Counted from the first letter of the stretch, positions 26,372-35,956 are shown. The stretch is 59,275 nucleotides of DNA from Flavobacterium araucananum (GCF_002222055.1 NZ_MUGS01000014.1:58765-118039); one strand, 5' to 3'. Notes: generated by a model from the sequence alone, not told the origin. A program made the numbers and translations.

Positions 26372-26968
26372 TTATTTAGTACATTTTGGCAACGAACATC
26401 CATAAGCTCTAAGAGCTAAAGCATCAAATGCCGGGGTTTTGGTTTGTTTAAGCAAAGAATCAATTGCCATTTGCGCATAATTGCTATCTGCATTGGTACA
26501 ATATCTTGTTTTATTATAATTTCCGCGATAATACAAATTTTGAGAACCGTCTATAAGAACTGCCTGAGGCGTTGAGAAAACCCCACAATTTTTGGCAATT
26601 GCCTGATCAAAATAAACAGGGATTTTGGCATTAAATTTATTTTGAATCTCTTCGATTGTAAAATTCTTCTCTTTGTTGAGCACTACAATTTTAAAATTAA
26701 TCCTGTCACCATACTTTTTAATGAGTCCGCTAACATGAGGAATGTTAAAGCGGGAACACGGACAATCAGGATTAAAAAAGTGAATAAAAACAGGTCTGCT
26801 GTCTGTAGTGCAGCATTTTAAATCAATTTTACTTCCCATGGCTATCGCATGATACCCGTTAGGAATTGGTGTTGGTAAACTGTATTTATATTCGTTTTGC
26901 CAGAATAAAACAGCTATAGCACCACACAATAATAACATCCATAGGCCAACAAGTAATTTTTTTAGCAT
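26372..26968 (-). CDS. Thioredoxin-fold membrane-anchored redox protein
   Basis: 198 residues. An N-terminal hydrophobic helix (5-22) anchors it to the membrane facing the periplasm. The redox motif lies in HFFNPDCPCSRFN, a CxC variant rather than CxxC. Also present are the cis-Pro region FSTPQAVLIDG and a C-terminal pair (GCSLPKC). It is the first gene of a unit with the 6-TM and PAS proteins. It may supply or sense periplasmic thiol state; that role is inferred. Confidence 0.8.
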   Translation of the reverse strand: MLKKLLVGLWMLLLCGAIAVLFWQNEYKYSLPTPIPNGYHAIAMGSKIDLKCCTTDSRPVFIHFFNPDCPCSRFNIPHVSGLIKKYGDRINFKIVVLNKEKNFTIEEIQNKFNAKIPVYFDQAIAKNCGVFSTPQAVLIDGSQNLYYRGNYNKTRYCTNADSNYAQMAIDSLLKQTKTPAFDALALRAYGCSLPKCTK

Positions 26969-27454
26969 AAAAGACAGTTTTTGGGTTAAAATCTAAAATT
27001 GTTTAAACAACTGTTAAATATTTTATTTTAATACAGAATAACTTTAACTTAAAAGCAAATAAAAAACCTACACATATTTACGCTTAACCTCCAAAAACAT
27101 TACTATTCTCACAAAAAAACTATCATTTTGTTTAAGCATATCAAGTTTACAAATAAAATCGATAAAATGCAAAAAAAATCAGACAAAAAGCAAAATTTTA
27201 TTTTAAGTACGAAATTACCTGAATAAAATAAATCTTTAGCGTAAAACTACGTAGGCAAAAACATATAAGATTCACGTTTTAAGGACACTAATTATAATTT
27301 TAAAATGTAAATAGTGGTCTGCTATAAAAAAAATCAAAATCATTTTTAAACCTTTTTACGCCAGGTAAGTCCAACTACAAAAAGTTTGCATCAATTGCTG
27401 TTAAAAGACGTTTAAAATTAATATTACGCAAGTGTTAAATAAAACCTAACGCCT
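26969..27454. other. Long AT-rich divergent promoter region
   Basis: This gap of nearly 490 bases separates the thioredoxin-like unit and the RND efflux operon. No ORF or strong hairpin is visible; the right end holds the efflux promoter. The length leaves room for regulator sites, but I see no clear palindromes. Confidence 0.5.
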
Positions 27455-27483
27455 TTTGTTTTCGTTTCAAAAAGTTAAATTTG
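27455..27483 (+). promoter_or_regulatory. Promoter of the RND efflux operon
   Basis: TTTG at 27455-27458, a 17-base spacer, and TAAATTTG at 27476-27483 match the -33/-7 consensus in full. It lies 47 bases before the ATG at 27531, and it overlaps the longer reading frame that opens at 27456, which argues against that longer start. Confidence 0.75.
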
Positions 27484-27530
27484 TAAGCTTACTAAAAACT
27501 CATACCAAAAAAAACATTTACCTCAATTTT

Positions 27531-28592
27531 ATGAAAGTAAAAAACCTTATTTACGCCTTACTTATTATTTGTATAGGAGGATTTATAACCTACAGAATAG
27601 TTTCTAACAAAAAGAAAAACGAAGATTCTAAAAAATTTGGAGACAAAGACACCCCAACAGCAGTTACCGGTATTGTAGTTAAAACAGCAACATTCGATAA
27701 TAATTTATCCCTTTCAGGATCTATCGAAGCAAATGAACAAATAGAACTACACAGCGAAGTTTCAGGTATTGTTGAGGGTATTTATTTTAATGAAGGAACT
27801 TATGTAAACAAAGGTCAGGTGCTTTTTAAGGTAAATGATATTGAACTAAAAGCACAATTAAGACAAGCTCAGACTAAAGAAAGTCTTGCTGCAGAAAACC
27901 AAAGAAGAGCAAAATTACTATTACAAAAAGAGGCAATCAGTCAGGAAGAATTTGATGTTGCAAATGCAGATCATGCTTCGGCACAAGCACAGAGTCAATT
28001 GATTAAAGCTCAAATTGCCAAAACCTCTGTAAAAGCACCATTTTCAGGAAAAATTGGTTTGCGTTCTATATCTCCCGGAACCTACATTACACCAACTATT
28101 TTAGTGGCTAAATTGGTAAACACCGGAAAATTAAAAATTACTTTTTCTATTCCCGAAAAATACGCTTCTCAAATAAAAACGGGATCTTCTATTGATTTTA
28201 CCGTTTCCGGATCAGAGAAAGTTTACTCGGCAAAAATATATGCTATCGAACCAGAAGTGGCGGTTGCAACCCGTACTTTGCAAATTCGTGCCATCGCTGA
28301 TAATATCGACGGAAAGCTTTTTCCGGGAACATTTGCTGATGTAAAATTACCACTAAATATTATCAAAGATGCAATAGTTGTACCTACAGAAGCGATCGTA
28401 CCGGTACAGGATGGCAAAAAAGTTTACATCGCCAATATGGGCAAAGCCAAAGAAGTAATGGTCAATGCTACAACAAGAACAGATGCTTCTATTTTGATCC
28501 TGTCAGGATTAAAAGCAGGAGATACTGTGATTACCAGCGGTGTTATGTCCTTAAAAAATGATGCTCCAATAAAAGTTACAGTAAAAAAATAA
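27531..28592 (+). CDS. RND efflux periplasmic adaptor (membrane fusion protein)
   Basis: About 353 residues. The N-terminal anchor helix MKVKNLIYALLIICIGGFITYRI is followed by the split lipoyl/barrel-sandwich domain (LSLSGSIEANEQIELHSEVSGIVEGIYFNEGTYVNKGQVLFKVND ... VKAPFSGKIGLRSISPGTYI), a helical hairpin between them, and the beta-barrel and membrane-proximal domains (FPGTFADVKLPL, DAIVVPTEAIVPVQDGKKVYI). It bridges the permease and the outer-membrane channel. The ATG at 27531 is chosen because the promoter lies upstream of it. First gene of a three-gene operon. Confidence 0.93.
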   Translation: MKVKNLIYALLIICIGGFITYRIVSNKKKNEDSKKFGDKDTPTAVTGIVVKTATFDNNLSLSGSIEANEQIELHSEVSGIVEGIYFNEGTYVNKGQVLFKVNDIELKAQLRQAQTKESLAAENQRRAKLLLQKEAISQEEFDVANADHASAQAQSQLIKAQIAKTSVKAPFSGKIGLRSISPGTYITPTILVAKLVNTGKLKITFSIPEKYASQIKTGSSIDFTVSGSEKVYSAKIYAIEPEVAVATRTLQIRAIADNIDGKLFPGTFADVKLPLNIIKDAIVVPTEAIVPVQDGKKVYIANMGKAKEVMVNATTRTDASILILSGLKAGDTVITSGVMSLKNDAPIKVTVKK

Positions 28593-28709
28593 AGGTTTTT
28601 GAGTTATGAGTTTTAAATTATGAATTATGAGTTTAGAAAATCTATTTTCTTTATTCTATAATCTAAATATCTGAACTCAAAAATCAACAATCTAAAATCT
28701 AAAATCATA
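28593..28709. other. Repeat-like spacer inside the efflux operon
   Basis: TATGAGTTTTAAATTATGAA-type direct repeats, then AATCTAAAATCTAAAATC just before the permease ATG. The latter repeat is also at 15642-15659. No terminator stem is clear, so the operon is probably read through. Confidence 0.5.
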
Positions 28710-31700
28710 ATGAGTTTATCAACAACAAGTATAAGAAGACCTGTTTTGACCATTGTACTGAATCTTTTAATCATTTTATTCGGTTTCATTGGTTATACAT
28801 TTTTAGGTGTTCGTGAATTTCCTTCTATTGATCCGGCGCAGGTTTCTATCAGAACCAACTATACAGGAGCCAATTCTGATATTATTGAGTCGCAAATTAC
28901 AGAACCTCTTGAAAAAGCTGTAAATGCTATTGACGGAATTCGAAATATAACCTCTTCGAGTAATCAGGGAAGTAGTAACATAACGATCGAATTTAATCTG
29001 GATAAAAATCTCGAAGAAGCTGCAAACGATGTTCGTGACAAAGTTTCGCAAGCCATCAGGAGTTTACCGCAGGATATTGATGCTCCGCCAGTGGTCTCAA
29101 AAGCAGATGCTGATAGTGATGCCATCATTTCGATGACAGTTCAGAGTGATACCCGAAGTGCATTGGAATTGAGTGATTATGCCGAGAATGTTATTTCGCA
29201 ACGATTAGAAACTATTCCCGGCGTAAGTGGTGTTCAAATTTGGGGACAAAAGCGTTATGCCATGCGTTTATGGATTGATCCTGTAAAATTAACGGCTTAT
29301 GGCTGTACAGTTGCCGAAGTTCGTACGGCCCTAAACGCACAAAATGTCGAATTGCCATCAGGAAAACTAACGGGAAATAATACCGAATTAACAGTAAAAA
29401 CGGTTGGAAATCTCTCTAAGCCCGAAGAATTCAATAATATCATCATTCGTACTGATGGTGATAAAATTGTGCGTTTAAGCGATATTGGAGGTGCTGAATT
29501 AGGTCCTGAAAATATCGAAACCAAACTAAGCCAATCCGGCTTGCCAATGATTGGTCTGGCAATTGTTCCTATGCCCGGTGCTAACTACCTGGATATTTCA
29601 TCAGAATTTTATAAAAAATACGAGGCTTTAAAGAAAGATCTTCCTAAAGATATCAAACTAAATATTGCGCTTGATAATACCATTTTCGTAAAGAAATCAG
29701 TACTTGAGGTTGCTGAAACTTTAGGTATTTCGATTATTTTGGTAATCATCATTATTTACTTGTTCTTTAGAGACTGGGCAATTGCGTTCAGACCCTTAAT
29801 AGATATTCCGGTTTCGTTGATTGCTACGTTTTTTATCATGTGGCTTTTTGGCTTTTCTATCAACGTATTGACATTATTGGCGATTGTTTTGGCAACAGGA
29901 CTGGTGGTCGATGACGGAATTGTGGTAACCGAAAATATCTTTAAGAAAGTCGAAGAAGGTATGTCGCCAATTGAAGCCGCTATCAAAGGTTCTAATGAAA
30001 TTTTCTATGCTGTAATTTCGATTTCGGTTACATTGGCTGCCGTATTTTTACCTGTCATTTTCTTAGAAGGGTTCGTAGGCCGACTCTTTCGGGAATTTGG
30101 AGTCGTGATTGGTGCTGCTGTATTAATTTCGGCTTTTGTATCACTGACTTTAACGCCAATGCTAAATGCCTATTTGATGAAAGGCGGCGAGCAAAAAAAA
30201 TCTAAATTCTACATTAAAACGGAACCTTTTTTCGAAAAATTAAATAGTGGATATGCAGAATCATTGGCTCGTTTTATGGAGAAAAAATGGATCTCATTCC
30301 CTATTTTGATTGCTTGTTTTGGATTAATCTATTTGTTTTTTACCATACTTCCCAAAGAAACTGCACCGTATGATGATCGTAGTTCTGTAACCATGCGTAT
30401 GACAACTCCAGAGGGTTCTTCATACGAATATACGGATCGTTTTATGCAGGAAATCGCAAAATTGGTCGATGATTCTATTCCGGAAAAAAAAGTAAGTTTG
30501 ATCATTACTGCCCCGGGTTTTGGAGCATCTGCAACCAATACCGGTTTTATCAGGCTTTCGCTAAAAGAACCCGAAGAACGAAAAAGATCTCAAAAAGATA
30601 TAGCAGATCAATTGACCAAAATGACCAAAAGATATCCTGATGCAAAAACATCTGTTATCCAGCAACCTACAATTGCCGTAAACAGACGTGGAGGTCTGCC
30701 AATTCAATATATTATTCAGGCACCAAACTTTGAAAAATTAAGAGAAAAAATACCTTTATTTATGGATGAAGTAGGTAAAAGTGATGTTTTCTCGATTACC
30801 GATGTCAACCTGAAATTTAATAAACCCGAAATCAACGTAAGTATTGATCGTGAAAAAGCCGAAAGTTTAGGAATTTCGATTATTGATATTGCACAGACTT
30901 TGCAACTTTCGCTAAGCGGACAACGTTTTGGTTATTTTATTAAAAACGGAAAACAATATCAGGTTATTGGTCAGTTTGATCAAAAAGACCGTTCGAAACC
31001 TTTGGATTTGACTTCGATGTTTGTAAAAAACAAAAAAGGAGAGCTAATCCAGATGGACAACGTCGTAAATGTAGAGGAACAAAGTAATCCGCCACAATTG
31101 TATCACAACAACCGCTATATGTCTGCAACTGTTTCTGCAGGTTTAGCGCCGGGCAAAAGCATCAGCGATGGTATTGAAGCGATGGATAAAATTAAAGCCA
31201 AAGTTCTGGACGAAAGTTTTACAACGGATTTAAGCGGAGAATCGAGAGATTTTGTCGAAAGTAGCTCGAATACATCTTTTGCTTTTGGACTGGCTTTATT
31301 GTTAATCTTCCTGATTCTTGCTGCTCAATTTGAGAGTTTTATCGATCCTTTGATTATTATTTTGACCGTACCAATGGCAGTTGCCGGAGCTTTATTCTCA
31401 TTATGGTTGTTCAACCAGACCTGGAATATTTTTAGCCAGATTGGTACTGTAATGCTTATTGGGTTGGTAACCAAAAATGGTATTTTGATTGTAGAATTCG
31501 CCAATCAGTTACGAGAACAGGGAAAACCAAAACTAGAAGCAATCCTCGAAGCATCAGAAGCACGTTTACGCCCAATTTTAATGACCAGTTTGGCAATTGC
31601 ATTAGGAGCTTTGCCAATTGCAATGTCCCTTGGAGCTGCGTCTACCAGTAGGATCGGAATGGGAGTTGTAATCGTGGGAGGAACTATTTTTTCATTAGCG

Positions 31701-31805
31701 TTGACGCTTTTTGTAATTCCTGCTATTTATTTGATGTGGTCTAAAGCCCGAAAACATTATCCGGAATTCGACCATATTGAAGAATATGAAAAAGAAAGTA
31801 AATAA
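28710..31805 (+). CDS. RND multidrug efflux permease (HAE1/AcrB type)
   Basis: 1031 residues, full length for an AcrB-type proton-drug antiporter in the inner membrane. The N-terminal helix (RPVLTIVLNLLIILFGFIGY), two large periplasmic loops and 12 helices can be followed. The proton-relay Asp pair is seen in ATGLVVDDGIVVTENIF, and the second-half helices carry LIGLVTKNGILIVEFANQLRE and RLRPILMTSLAIALGALP. Drug range cannot be read from sequence. Works with the adjacent adaptor and TolC-like protein. Confidence 0.95.
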   Translation: MSLSTTSIRRPVLTIVLNLLIILFGFIGYTFLGVREFPSIDPAQVSIRTNYTGANSDIIESQITEPLEKAVNAIDGIRNITSSSNQGSSNITIEFNLDKNLEEAANDVRDKVSQAIRSLPQDIDAPPVVSKADADSDAIISMTVQSDTRSALELSDYAENVISQRLETIPGVSGVQIWGQKRYAMRLWIDPVKLTAYGCTVAEVRTALNAQNVELPSGKLTGNNTELTVKTVGNLSKPEEFNNIIIRTDGDKIVRLSDIGGAELGPENIETKLSQSGLPMIGLAIVPMPGANYLDISSEFYKKYEALKKDLPKDIKLNIALDNTIFVKKSVLEVAETLGISIILVIIIIYLFFRDWAIAFRPLIDIPVSLIATFFIMWLFGFSINVLTLLAIVLATGLVVDDGIVVTENIFKKVEEGMSPIEAAIKGSNEIFYAVISISVTLAAVFLPVIFLEGFVGRLFREFGVVIGAAVLISAFVSLTLTPMLNAYLMKGGEQKKSKFYIKTEPFFEKLNSGYAESLARFMEKKWISFPILIACFGLIYLFFTILPKETAPYDDRSSVTMRMTTPEGSSYEYTDRFMQEIAKLVDDSIPEKKVSLIITAPGFGASATNTGFIRLSLKEPEERKRSQKDIADQLTKMTKRYPDAKTSVIQQPTIAVNRRGGLPIQYIIQAPNFEKLREKIPLFMDEVGKSDVFSITDVNLKFNKPEINVSIDREKAESLGISIIDIAQTLQLSLSGQRFGYFIKNGKQYQVIGQFDQKDRSKPLDLTSMFVKNKKGELIQMDNVVNVEEQSNPPQLYHNNRYMSATVSAGLAPGKSISDGIEAMDKIKAKVLDESFTTDLSGESRDFVESSSNTSFAFGLALLLIFLILAAQFESFIDPLIIILTVPMAVAGALFSLWLFNQTWNIFSQIGTVMLIGLVTKNGILIVEFANQLREQGKPKLEAILEASEARLRPILMTSLAIALGALPIAMSLGAASTSRIGMGVVIVGGTIFSLALTLFVIPAIYLMWSKARKHYPEFDHIEEYEKESK

Positions 31806-31874
31806 ATAATTTATTAGCCTTGAATTCATGGGTTTACCAAATCAATTTGTGAATTCAGGGTAAAAGAAACCAAT

Positions 31875-33185
31875 ATGAATATTAAAATTTTATTTAGAAG
31901 TTTGCTGTTTTTCTTTTTATGCATTACAAAAGTAAATGCGCAAGAAGTTTTAACGATTGAAGATGCTATGAAAATAGCTTTAGAAAACAATTTTGAAATT
32001 AAAATAGCCAAGAATAATTCGAAAATCAGCGAAACAAATGTAACGGTAGGAAACGCAGGAATGCTGCCCACTGCCACTGCTTCGATAACAGACAACAACA
32101 GTGTTCAAAACTCATCGCAAACACGTCAGGACGGAACTTCGACTTCTTTAAAAAATGCCAAAAATAACAGCTTAAATTACGGCGTAAGTTTAGGGTGGAC
32201 TGTATTTGACGGCATGAAAATGTTTGCCAAACTAGATCAGCTAAAAGAACTTCAAAAATTAGGTGATACTGAATTAAAAAGAATTGTTTTGGTCAAAATT
32301 GGTCAGGTAAATTCAGCCTATTATGATCTGGTACAACAACAACAACAACTGTCTGCATTAGATACTACAATCGTAATTTCGAAACAAAGATTAACCTTAG
32401 CTCAAAACCGTTTTAGCATTGGTAAAGCGTCAAAATTAGAAGTTTTAAATGCTCAGGTCGATTTAAATTCTGATCAGGTTGCTTTGTTAAGACAAAAGGA
32501 ATCTTATGCAAATGCAAAAATTTTACTGAATCAATATTTAGCCCGTGATGCCAGAATAAATTTTACAGTTACAAATGTCGTTACGGTTGATAACAAACTG
32601 GTTTTGGTTGATTTAATGGAATTGGCTCAAAAACAAAATCCGGCTTTAGAATCGCAAATCATCAATAAACGAATTGCCGAGTTACAGCTTAAGCAAGTAA
32701 AAGCAGACCGTTATCCTGTTGTAAATTTAACCTCAGGATACAATTTTACAGACAGTCAGTCCAGTTTAGGATTTACAAGTTCTGCTTCGTCAAGAGGTTT
32801 AAATTATGGCTTTAATGCAACGCTAAATATATTTGATGGTTTTAATCAGCATCGAAATGAAAAAGTAGCTAAACTGGAAATCGAAAATTCTCAAATTGCA
32901 ATCGAGCAGCAAAACATGGTTTTGAATACGCAATTAAGCACTGCTTTTCAGACGTATTTAACCAACTTAGAATTAATAGGTTTAGAAGAAGATAATGAAG
33001 CAATTGCCAAGCAAAATTTGGATATTACGTTAGATAAATTTAGAATAGGCACTATCACTACACTTGATTTTAGAACTGCCCAGCTCAATTATGTTAACGC
33101 AAAAGTACGTTACAGCAACGCACAATATGTCGCTAAATTATCTGAAATTGCCTTGAAAGAATTAGCCGGAAATATTAATTTTTAA
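31875..33185 (+). CDS. TolC-family outer-membrane efflux protein
   Basis: 436 residues with a signal peptide (cleavage after KVNA, then QE). Two OEP repeats are visible: TIEDAMKIALENNFEIKIAKNN...SALDTTIVISKQRLTLAQNRFSIGKASKLEVLNAQVDLN and the second half ending LDITLDKFRIGTITTLDFRTAQLNYVNAKVRYSNAQYVAKLSEIALKELAG. It forms the trimeric exit duct for the RND pump encoded just upstream (69 bp gap). Confidence 0.93.
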   Translation: MNIKILFRSLLFFFLCITKVNAQEVLTIEDAMKIALENNFEIKIAKNNSKISETNVTVGNAGMLPTATASITDNNSVQNSSQTRQDGTSTSLKNAKNNSLNYGVSLGWTVFDGMKMFAKLDQLKELQKLGDTELKRIVLVKIGQVNSAYYDLVQQQQQLSALDTTIVISKQRLTLAQNRFSIGKASKLEVLNAQVDLNSDQVALLRQKESYANAKILLNQYLARDARINFTVTNVVTVDNKLVLVDLMELAQKQNPALESQIINKRIAELQLKQVKADRYPVVNLTSGYNFTDSQSSLGFTSSASSRGLNYGFNATLNIFDGFNQHRNEKVAKLEIENSQIAIEQQNMVLNTQLSTAFQTYLTNLELIGLEEDNEAIAKQNLDITLDKFRIGTITTLDFRTAQLNYVNAKVRYSNAQYVAKLSEIALKELAGNINF

Positions 33186-33212
33186 AGTAAATTTGTTTCA
33201 AAACGAATACAA

Positions 33213-34076
33213 ATGATTTCATATAATACCAAAGACTGGTTTACTTTTATTTTCCATTTTCATAAATCAGATACCGTAAGAAAATTATTTCCGGTAATGA
33301 TTGCTATCGGAATCTACTCTGCAACTGTTGGTTACCTTGAAGTTGAATATTTTAAAATAGGCAAAAACGACTACATCCATAACATTCCTATTATGCATGG
33401 AATGTTGGGTTTTGTAATTTCATTATTGCTTGTTTTTCGAACAAACACTGCTTATGATCGTTGGTGGGAAGGTCGAAAATTATGGGGAGGTCTGGTCAAT
33501 AATAGCCGTAATCTGGCTATTAAACTTTCGGCAATGCTTAAAGATGAAAGTGATCGAAAATTCTTCAGGAAATTCATTCCCACTTATGCGCTAATCCTGC
33601 ACAGGCATCTTCATGATTCCGAAACCAGCAAACAGCTTTTTGAAGATGTAGATTTAGAAATTGACCATCACAAACACAAGCCCAATCAGGTAAAAAGAAT
33701 GATGTTTCATAAAATCAATGATTTGTATGATTCAAAAAAAATAACCGGAGATCAACTCATTATTTTAAACGAAGAGCTACAATCTTTTACAGATATCTGC
33801 GGTGCTTGTGAGCGAATAAAAAACACCCCTATTCCCTACTCTTACAGTGCTTTTATAAAAAAATTCATTTTCTTTTATACCATGACATTACCGTTTGGAT
33901 ACTCGGTAAGTTTGGGATATTTAGTAGCGCCTGTAGTTGTTTTTATATTTTATGTATTGGCGAGTTTAGAACTTATTGCCGAAGAAATCGAAGATCCGTT
34001 TGGAGATGATGAAAATGATTTGCCTACAAAGAAAATCGCAGAAAATATTAAGAAACACATTGAAGAGCTGATTTAA
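33213..34076 (+). CDS. Bestrophin-family ion channel
   Basis: 287 residues of the bacterial bestrophin (UPF0187/YneE) family. Family landmarks are LGFVISLLLVFRTNTAYDRWWEGRKLWGGLVNNSRNLA (the RTNTAYDRWWE hallmark), four membrane segments and the C-terminal ELIAEEIEDPFGDDENDLP, which includes the acidic EDPFG motif. Bacterial homologues are pentameric cation channels. A TAAATTTG box at 33188-33195 suggests a promoter of its own behind tolC, 27 bp downstream. Confidence 0.95.
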   Translation: MISYNTKDWFTFIFHFHKSDTVRKLFPVMIAIGIYSATVGYLEVEYFKIGKNDYIHNIPIMHGMLGFVISLLLVFRTNTAYDRWWEGRKLWGGLVNNSRNLAIKLSAMLKDESDRKFFRKFIPTYALILHRHLHDSETSKQLFEDVDLEIDHHKHKPNQVKRMMFHKINDLYDSKKITGDQLIILNEELQSFTDICGACERIKNTPIPYSYSAFIKKFIFFYTMTLPFGYSVSLGYLVAPVVVFIFYVLASLELIAEEIEDPFGDDENDLPTKKIAENIKKHIEELI

Positions 34077-34149
34077 TAAAACGTTAAATCTGAGGATTCT
34101 ATCACTATTTTGATTAAATTTAAAGTCGCCACTAAAAAATTTAATCGCA

Positions 34150-35073
34150 ATGAACAACCAACGTGCTTTAATCAGTCCTCCCCATTTGTCGAATGAAAAA
34201 TCATTAAAAACACTTGTCGAAAACAGGACTGCTTATAGCCTGAATCATTGTGAGTTAAACATCTTTGAAACTTACGAATCATCGAAATTAGTACCACTAA
34301 AATTTAATGATTTTGTAGTAACCAGCATGTTGAGGGGCAAAAAGATCATGCATCTTTTTGATGAACCCGGATTTGATTACCTGCCCGGAGAAACCGTTGT
34401 GATTCCGTCGAATGTAGAAATGAAAATCGATTTTCCCGAGGCTTCCAGAGAAAATCCTACCCAATGCCTGGCCCTGGCAATCGATAAAACAAAGATAACA
34501 GATACTTTAAATTTTCTAAACGAACGATACCCTAAAGAAGGAACTGATGTGTACTGGCAATTAAATTATGAGAATTATTTTTTCTATAACAATGTCGATC
34601 TTGCCACAACCATCAACAAACTTATTAAGGAATGTATGGGTACATCGATTACCAAAGATGCCCTAGCCGATCTGACTTTGCAGGAACTATTAATCAGGAT
34701 TATACAAACTCAAACTATAAAATCTATAGATGAAGGAACTACTGTTCAAGCCAATACTCCAATCTTTGAAGTAACCGAATTTATTAAACTCAATCTAAAA
34801 GAAAATATAAACCTGAAAAACCTGAGCGAAAAAGCCTGCATGAGTACAGCTTCTTTCTATAGATTCTTTAAGCGCGAACTAGGCATGAGTCCGATTGAGT
34901 ATATCTTAAGTGAAAAAATAAAACAGGCTAAAAAATTACTTCGAAATCCGGGCATACAAATTAATGAAGTTTGCTATCTGTCCGGTTTCGAAGATGCAAA
35001 TTACTTTATAAGATTGTTTAAAAAACACGAAGGCATTACACCAAAACAATATCAGTTGCTTTATGTTAATTGA
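34150..35073 (+). CDS. AraC-family transcriptional regulator
   Basis: 307 residues. The N-terminal part is a cupin-like sensing domain (NIFETYESSKLVPLKFNDFVVTSMLRGKKIMHL...YLPGETVVIPSN). The C-terminal 100 residues are the twin helix-turn-helix AraC domain (NLKNLSEKACMSTASFYRFFKRELGMSPIEYILSEKI and INEVCYLSGFEDANYFIRLFKKHEGITPKQYQ). It precedes a DUF779/aldehyde dehydrogenase pair whose promoter contains spaced direct repeats, so it is the likely activator (inference). Ligand unknown, plausibly an alcohol or aldehyde. Confidence 0.92.
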   Translation: MNNQRALISPPHLSNEKSLKTLVENRTAYSLNHCELNIFETYESSKLVPLKFNDFVVTSMLRGKKIMHLFDEPGFDYLPGETVVIPSNVEMKIDFPEASRENPTQCLALAIDKTKITDTLNFLNERYPKEGTDVYWQLNYENYFFYNNVDLATTINKLIKECMGTSITKDALADLTLQELLIRIIQTQTIKSIDEGTTVQANTPIFEVTEFIKLNLKENINLKNLSEKACMSTASFYRFFKRELGMSPIEYILSEKIKQAKKLLRNPGIQINEVCYLSGFEDANYFIRLFKKHEGITPKQYQLLYVN

Positions 35074-35130
35074 GGTTCTGAGGCTCTGAGAAACTAAGGT
35101 TCTAAGTTTTTTTCGCAACGTTTATTTCCC

Positions 35131-35163
35131 AACGTTTATCGTAGAGGCGCACAGCAGTGCGTC
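35131..35163. repeat. 33-bp inverted repeat, left arm (GACGCACTG palindrome family)
   Basis: Pairs perfectly with 35469-35501. The inner 25 bases (35141-35165) are also answered by an inverted copy at 35191-35215, forming a close hairpin. Each copy holds the near-palindrome GCGCACAGCAGTGCG. Confidence 0.9.
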
Positions 35164-35190
35164 TAACATACAGTCCGTCTAATTGGAACG

Positions 35191-35215
35191 TAGACGCACT
35201 GCTGTGCGCCTCTAC
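35191..35215. repeat. Middle copy of GACGCACTG palindrome family
   Basis: TAGACGCACTGCTGTGCGCC and the following TCTAC are the exact reverse complement of 35141-35165, giving a 25-bp stem with a 25-base loop. Confidence 0.9.
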
Positions 35216-35266
35216 CATAAAACCTTTATCTCAAAATAACACATACAAATCCCATCTTCAAACATA

Positions 35267-35350
35267 ACCCGTGGTTTCAACCATGGGAACGCAATGCTTG
35301 TCATCATCAAAAAAACCACAATAATAATCCCATGGTTAAAACAACGGGCT
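35267..35350. repeat. CCATGGG palindromic repeat pair
   Basis: ACCCGTGGTTTCAACCATGG near 35267-35287 and its imperfect reverse complement CCCATGGTTAAAACAACGGG near 35329-35348 form a hairpin-capable pair, the innermost of the nested repeats. Confidence 0.75.
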
Positions 35351-35468
35351 ATGGCGAAATAATAAATGCATATCGACAAAGATTGACTCTTTTAGACACG
35401 GAATTTCTTGTGTGATTTCTCCTCTGTCGAAATGACAAGATTGTGAATATAATCTTTACGCAAAAAAA

Positions 35469-35501
35469 AGACGCACTGCTGTGCGCCTCTACGATAAACG
35501 T
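35469..35501. repeat. 33-bp inverted repeat, right arm
   Basis: Exact reverse complement of 35131-35163, followed by AACGTTGC direct repeats and an A-run that lead into the octamer tract. Confidence 0.9.
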
Positions 35502-35584
35502 TGCGAAAAAAAACGTTGCAAAAAAAACCTTTGTCCCTTTGCACCTTTGAACCTCTGAACCTCTGAACTTTTCCCCTCTTCTAT

Positions 35585-35956
35585 TCAATAAAAATAACCG
35601 GTTCTAAATCCTTTCTCCTCTTCATTGGTAAAAATTCTGTATTCGATCTGAAATGTTTTCTTTAAAGGTGTTTCCAGCGAAAAACCCCCAACTCCAAAAG
35701 CATCAATTACAGTTAAGGTAAAATGAGCATGTTTCCAATATTCGAATAAATCTTTATCGACCCAAAACTCTGTATCTTCAATGGTACCAATACAAACATC
35801 TCCCATTCGTTGATAATATCCTCCTTTTTCAAAACATTGTGGTTGTGTTCCTTCACAATAACCACCGGCTTGATAAAACATCAAATCACCGTGTTTTTCT
35901 TTAAGGATTTTTATTAAATCAATGGCTTTATCAGTGGCGTCAAGTCTTTTTATCAT
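35585..35956 (-). CDS. DUF779 domain protein
   Basis: 123 residues, matching DUF779 throughout: LIKILKEKHGDLMFYQAGGYCEGTQPQCFEKGGYYQRMGDVCIG near the N-terminus and the ending GFSLETPLKKTFQIEYRIFTNEEE. Cys residues in AGGYCEGTQPQCF may bind a metal. This family is regularly encoded next to aldehyde dehydrogenases, as here (78 bp downstream, same strand), and probably supports aldehyde or alcohol oxidation in an undefined way. Confidence 0.9.
   Translation of the reverse strand: MIKRLDATDKAIDLIKILKEKHGDLMFYQAGGYCEGTQPQCFEKGGYYQRMGDVCIGTIEDTEFWVDKDLFEYWKHAHFTLTVIDAFGVGGFSLETPLKKTFQIEYRIFTNEEEKGFRTGYFY

Larger units (their letters stand above)
35073..35578. repeat. Nested composite repeat region
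   Basis: The gap from the AraC stop to the DUF779 gene is filled by repeats in a nested arrangement. Outermost are 8-bp units (GGTTCTGAG at 35073-35105 and the reverse type CCTTTGTC/CCTCTGAA at 35527-35570). Inside is a perfect 33-bp inverted pair. Innermost is a CCATGGG palindrome pair. A stretch near 35419-35440 (TCTCCTCTGTCGAAATGACA) recalls another dispersed Flavobacterium repeat. No gene is present. Confidence 0.8.

Noticed and set aside
27456..27530. Extended N-terminus of the RND adaptor
   Set aside because: Overlaps a complete promoter and would put a charged segment in front of the anchor helix.
35349..35588. 79-residue reading frame in the repeat-filled gap
   Set aside because: Runs through three repeat families; composition explained by repeats.
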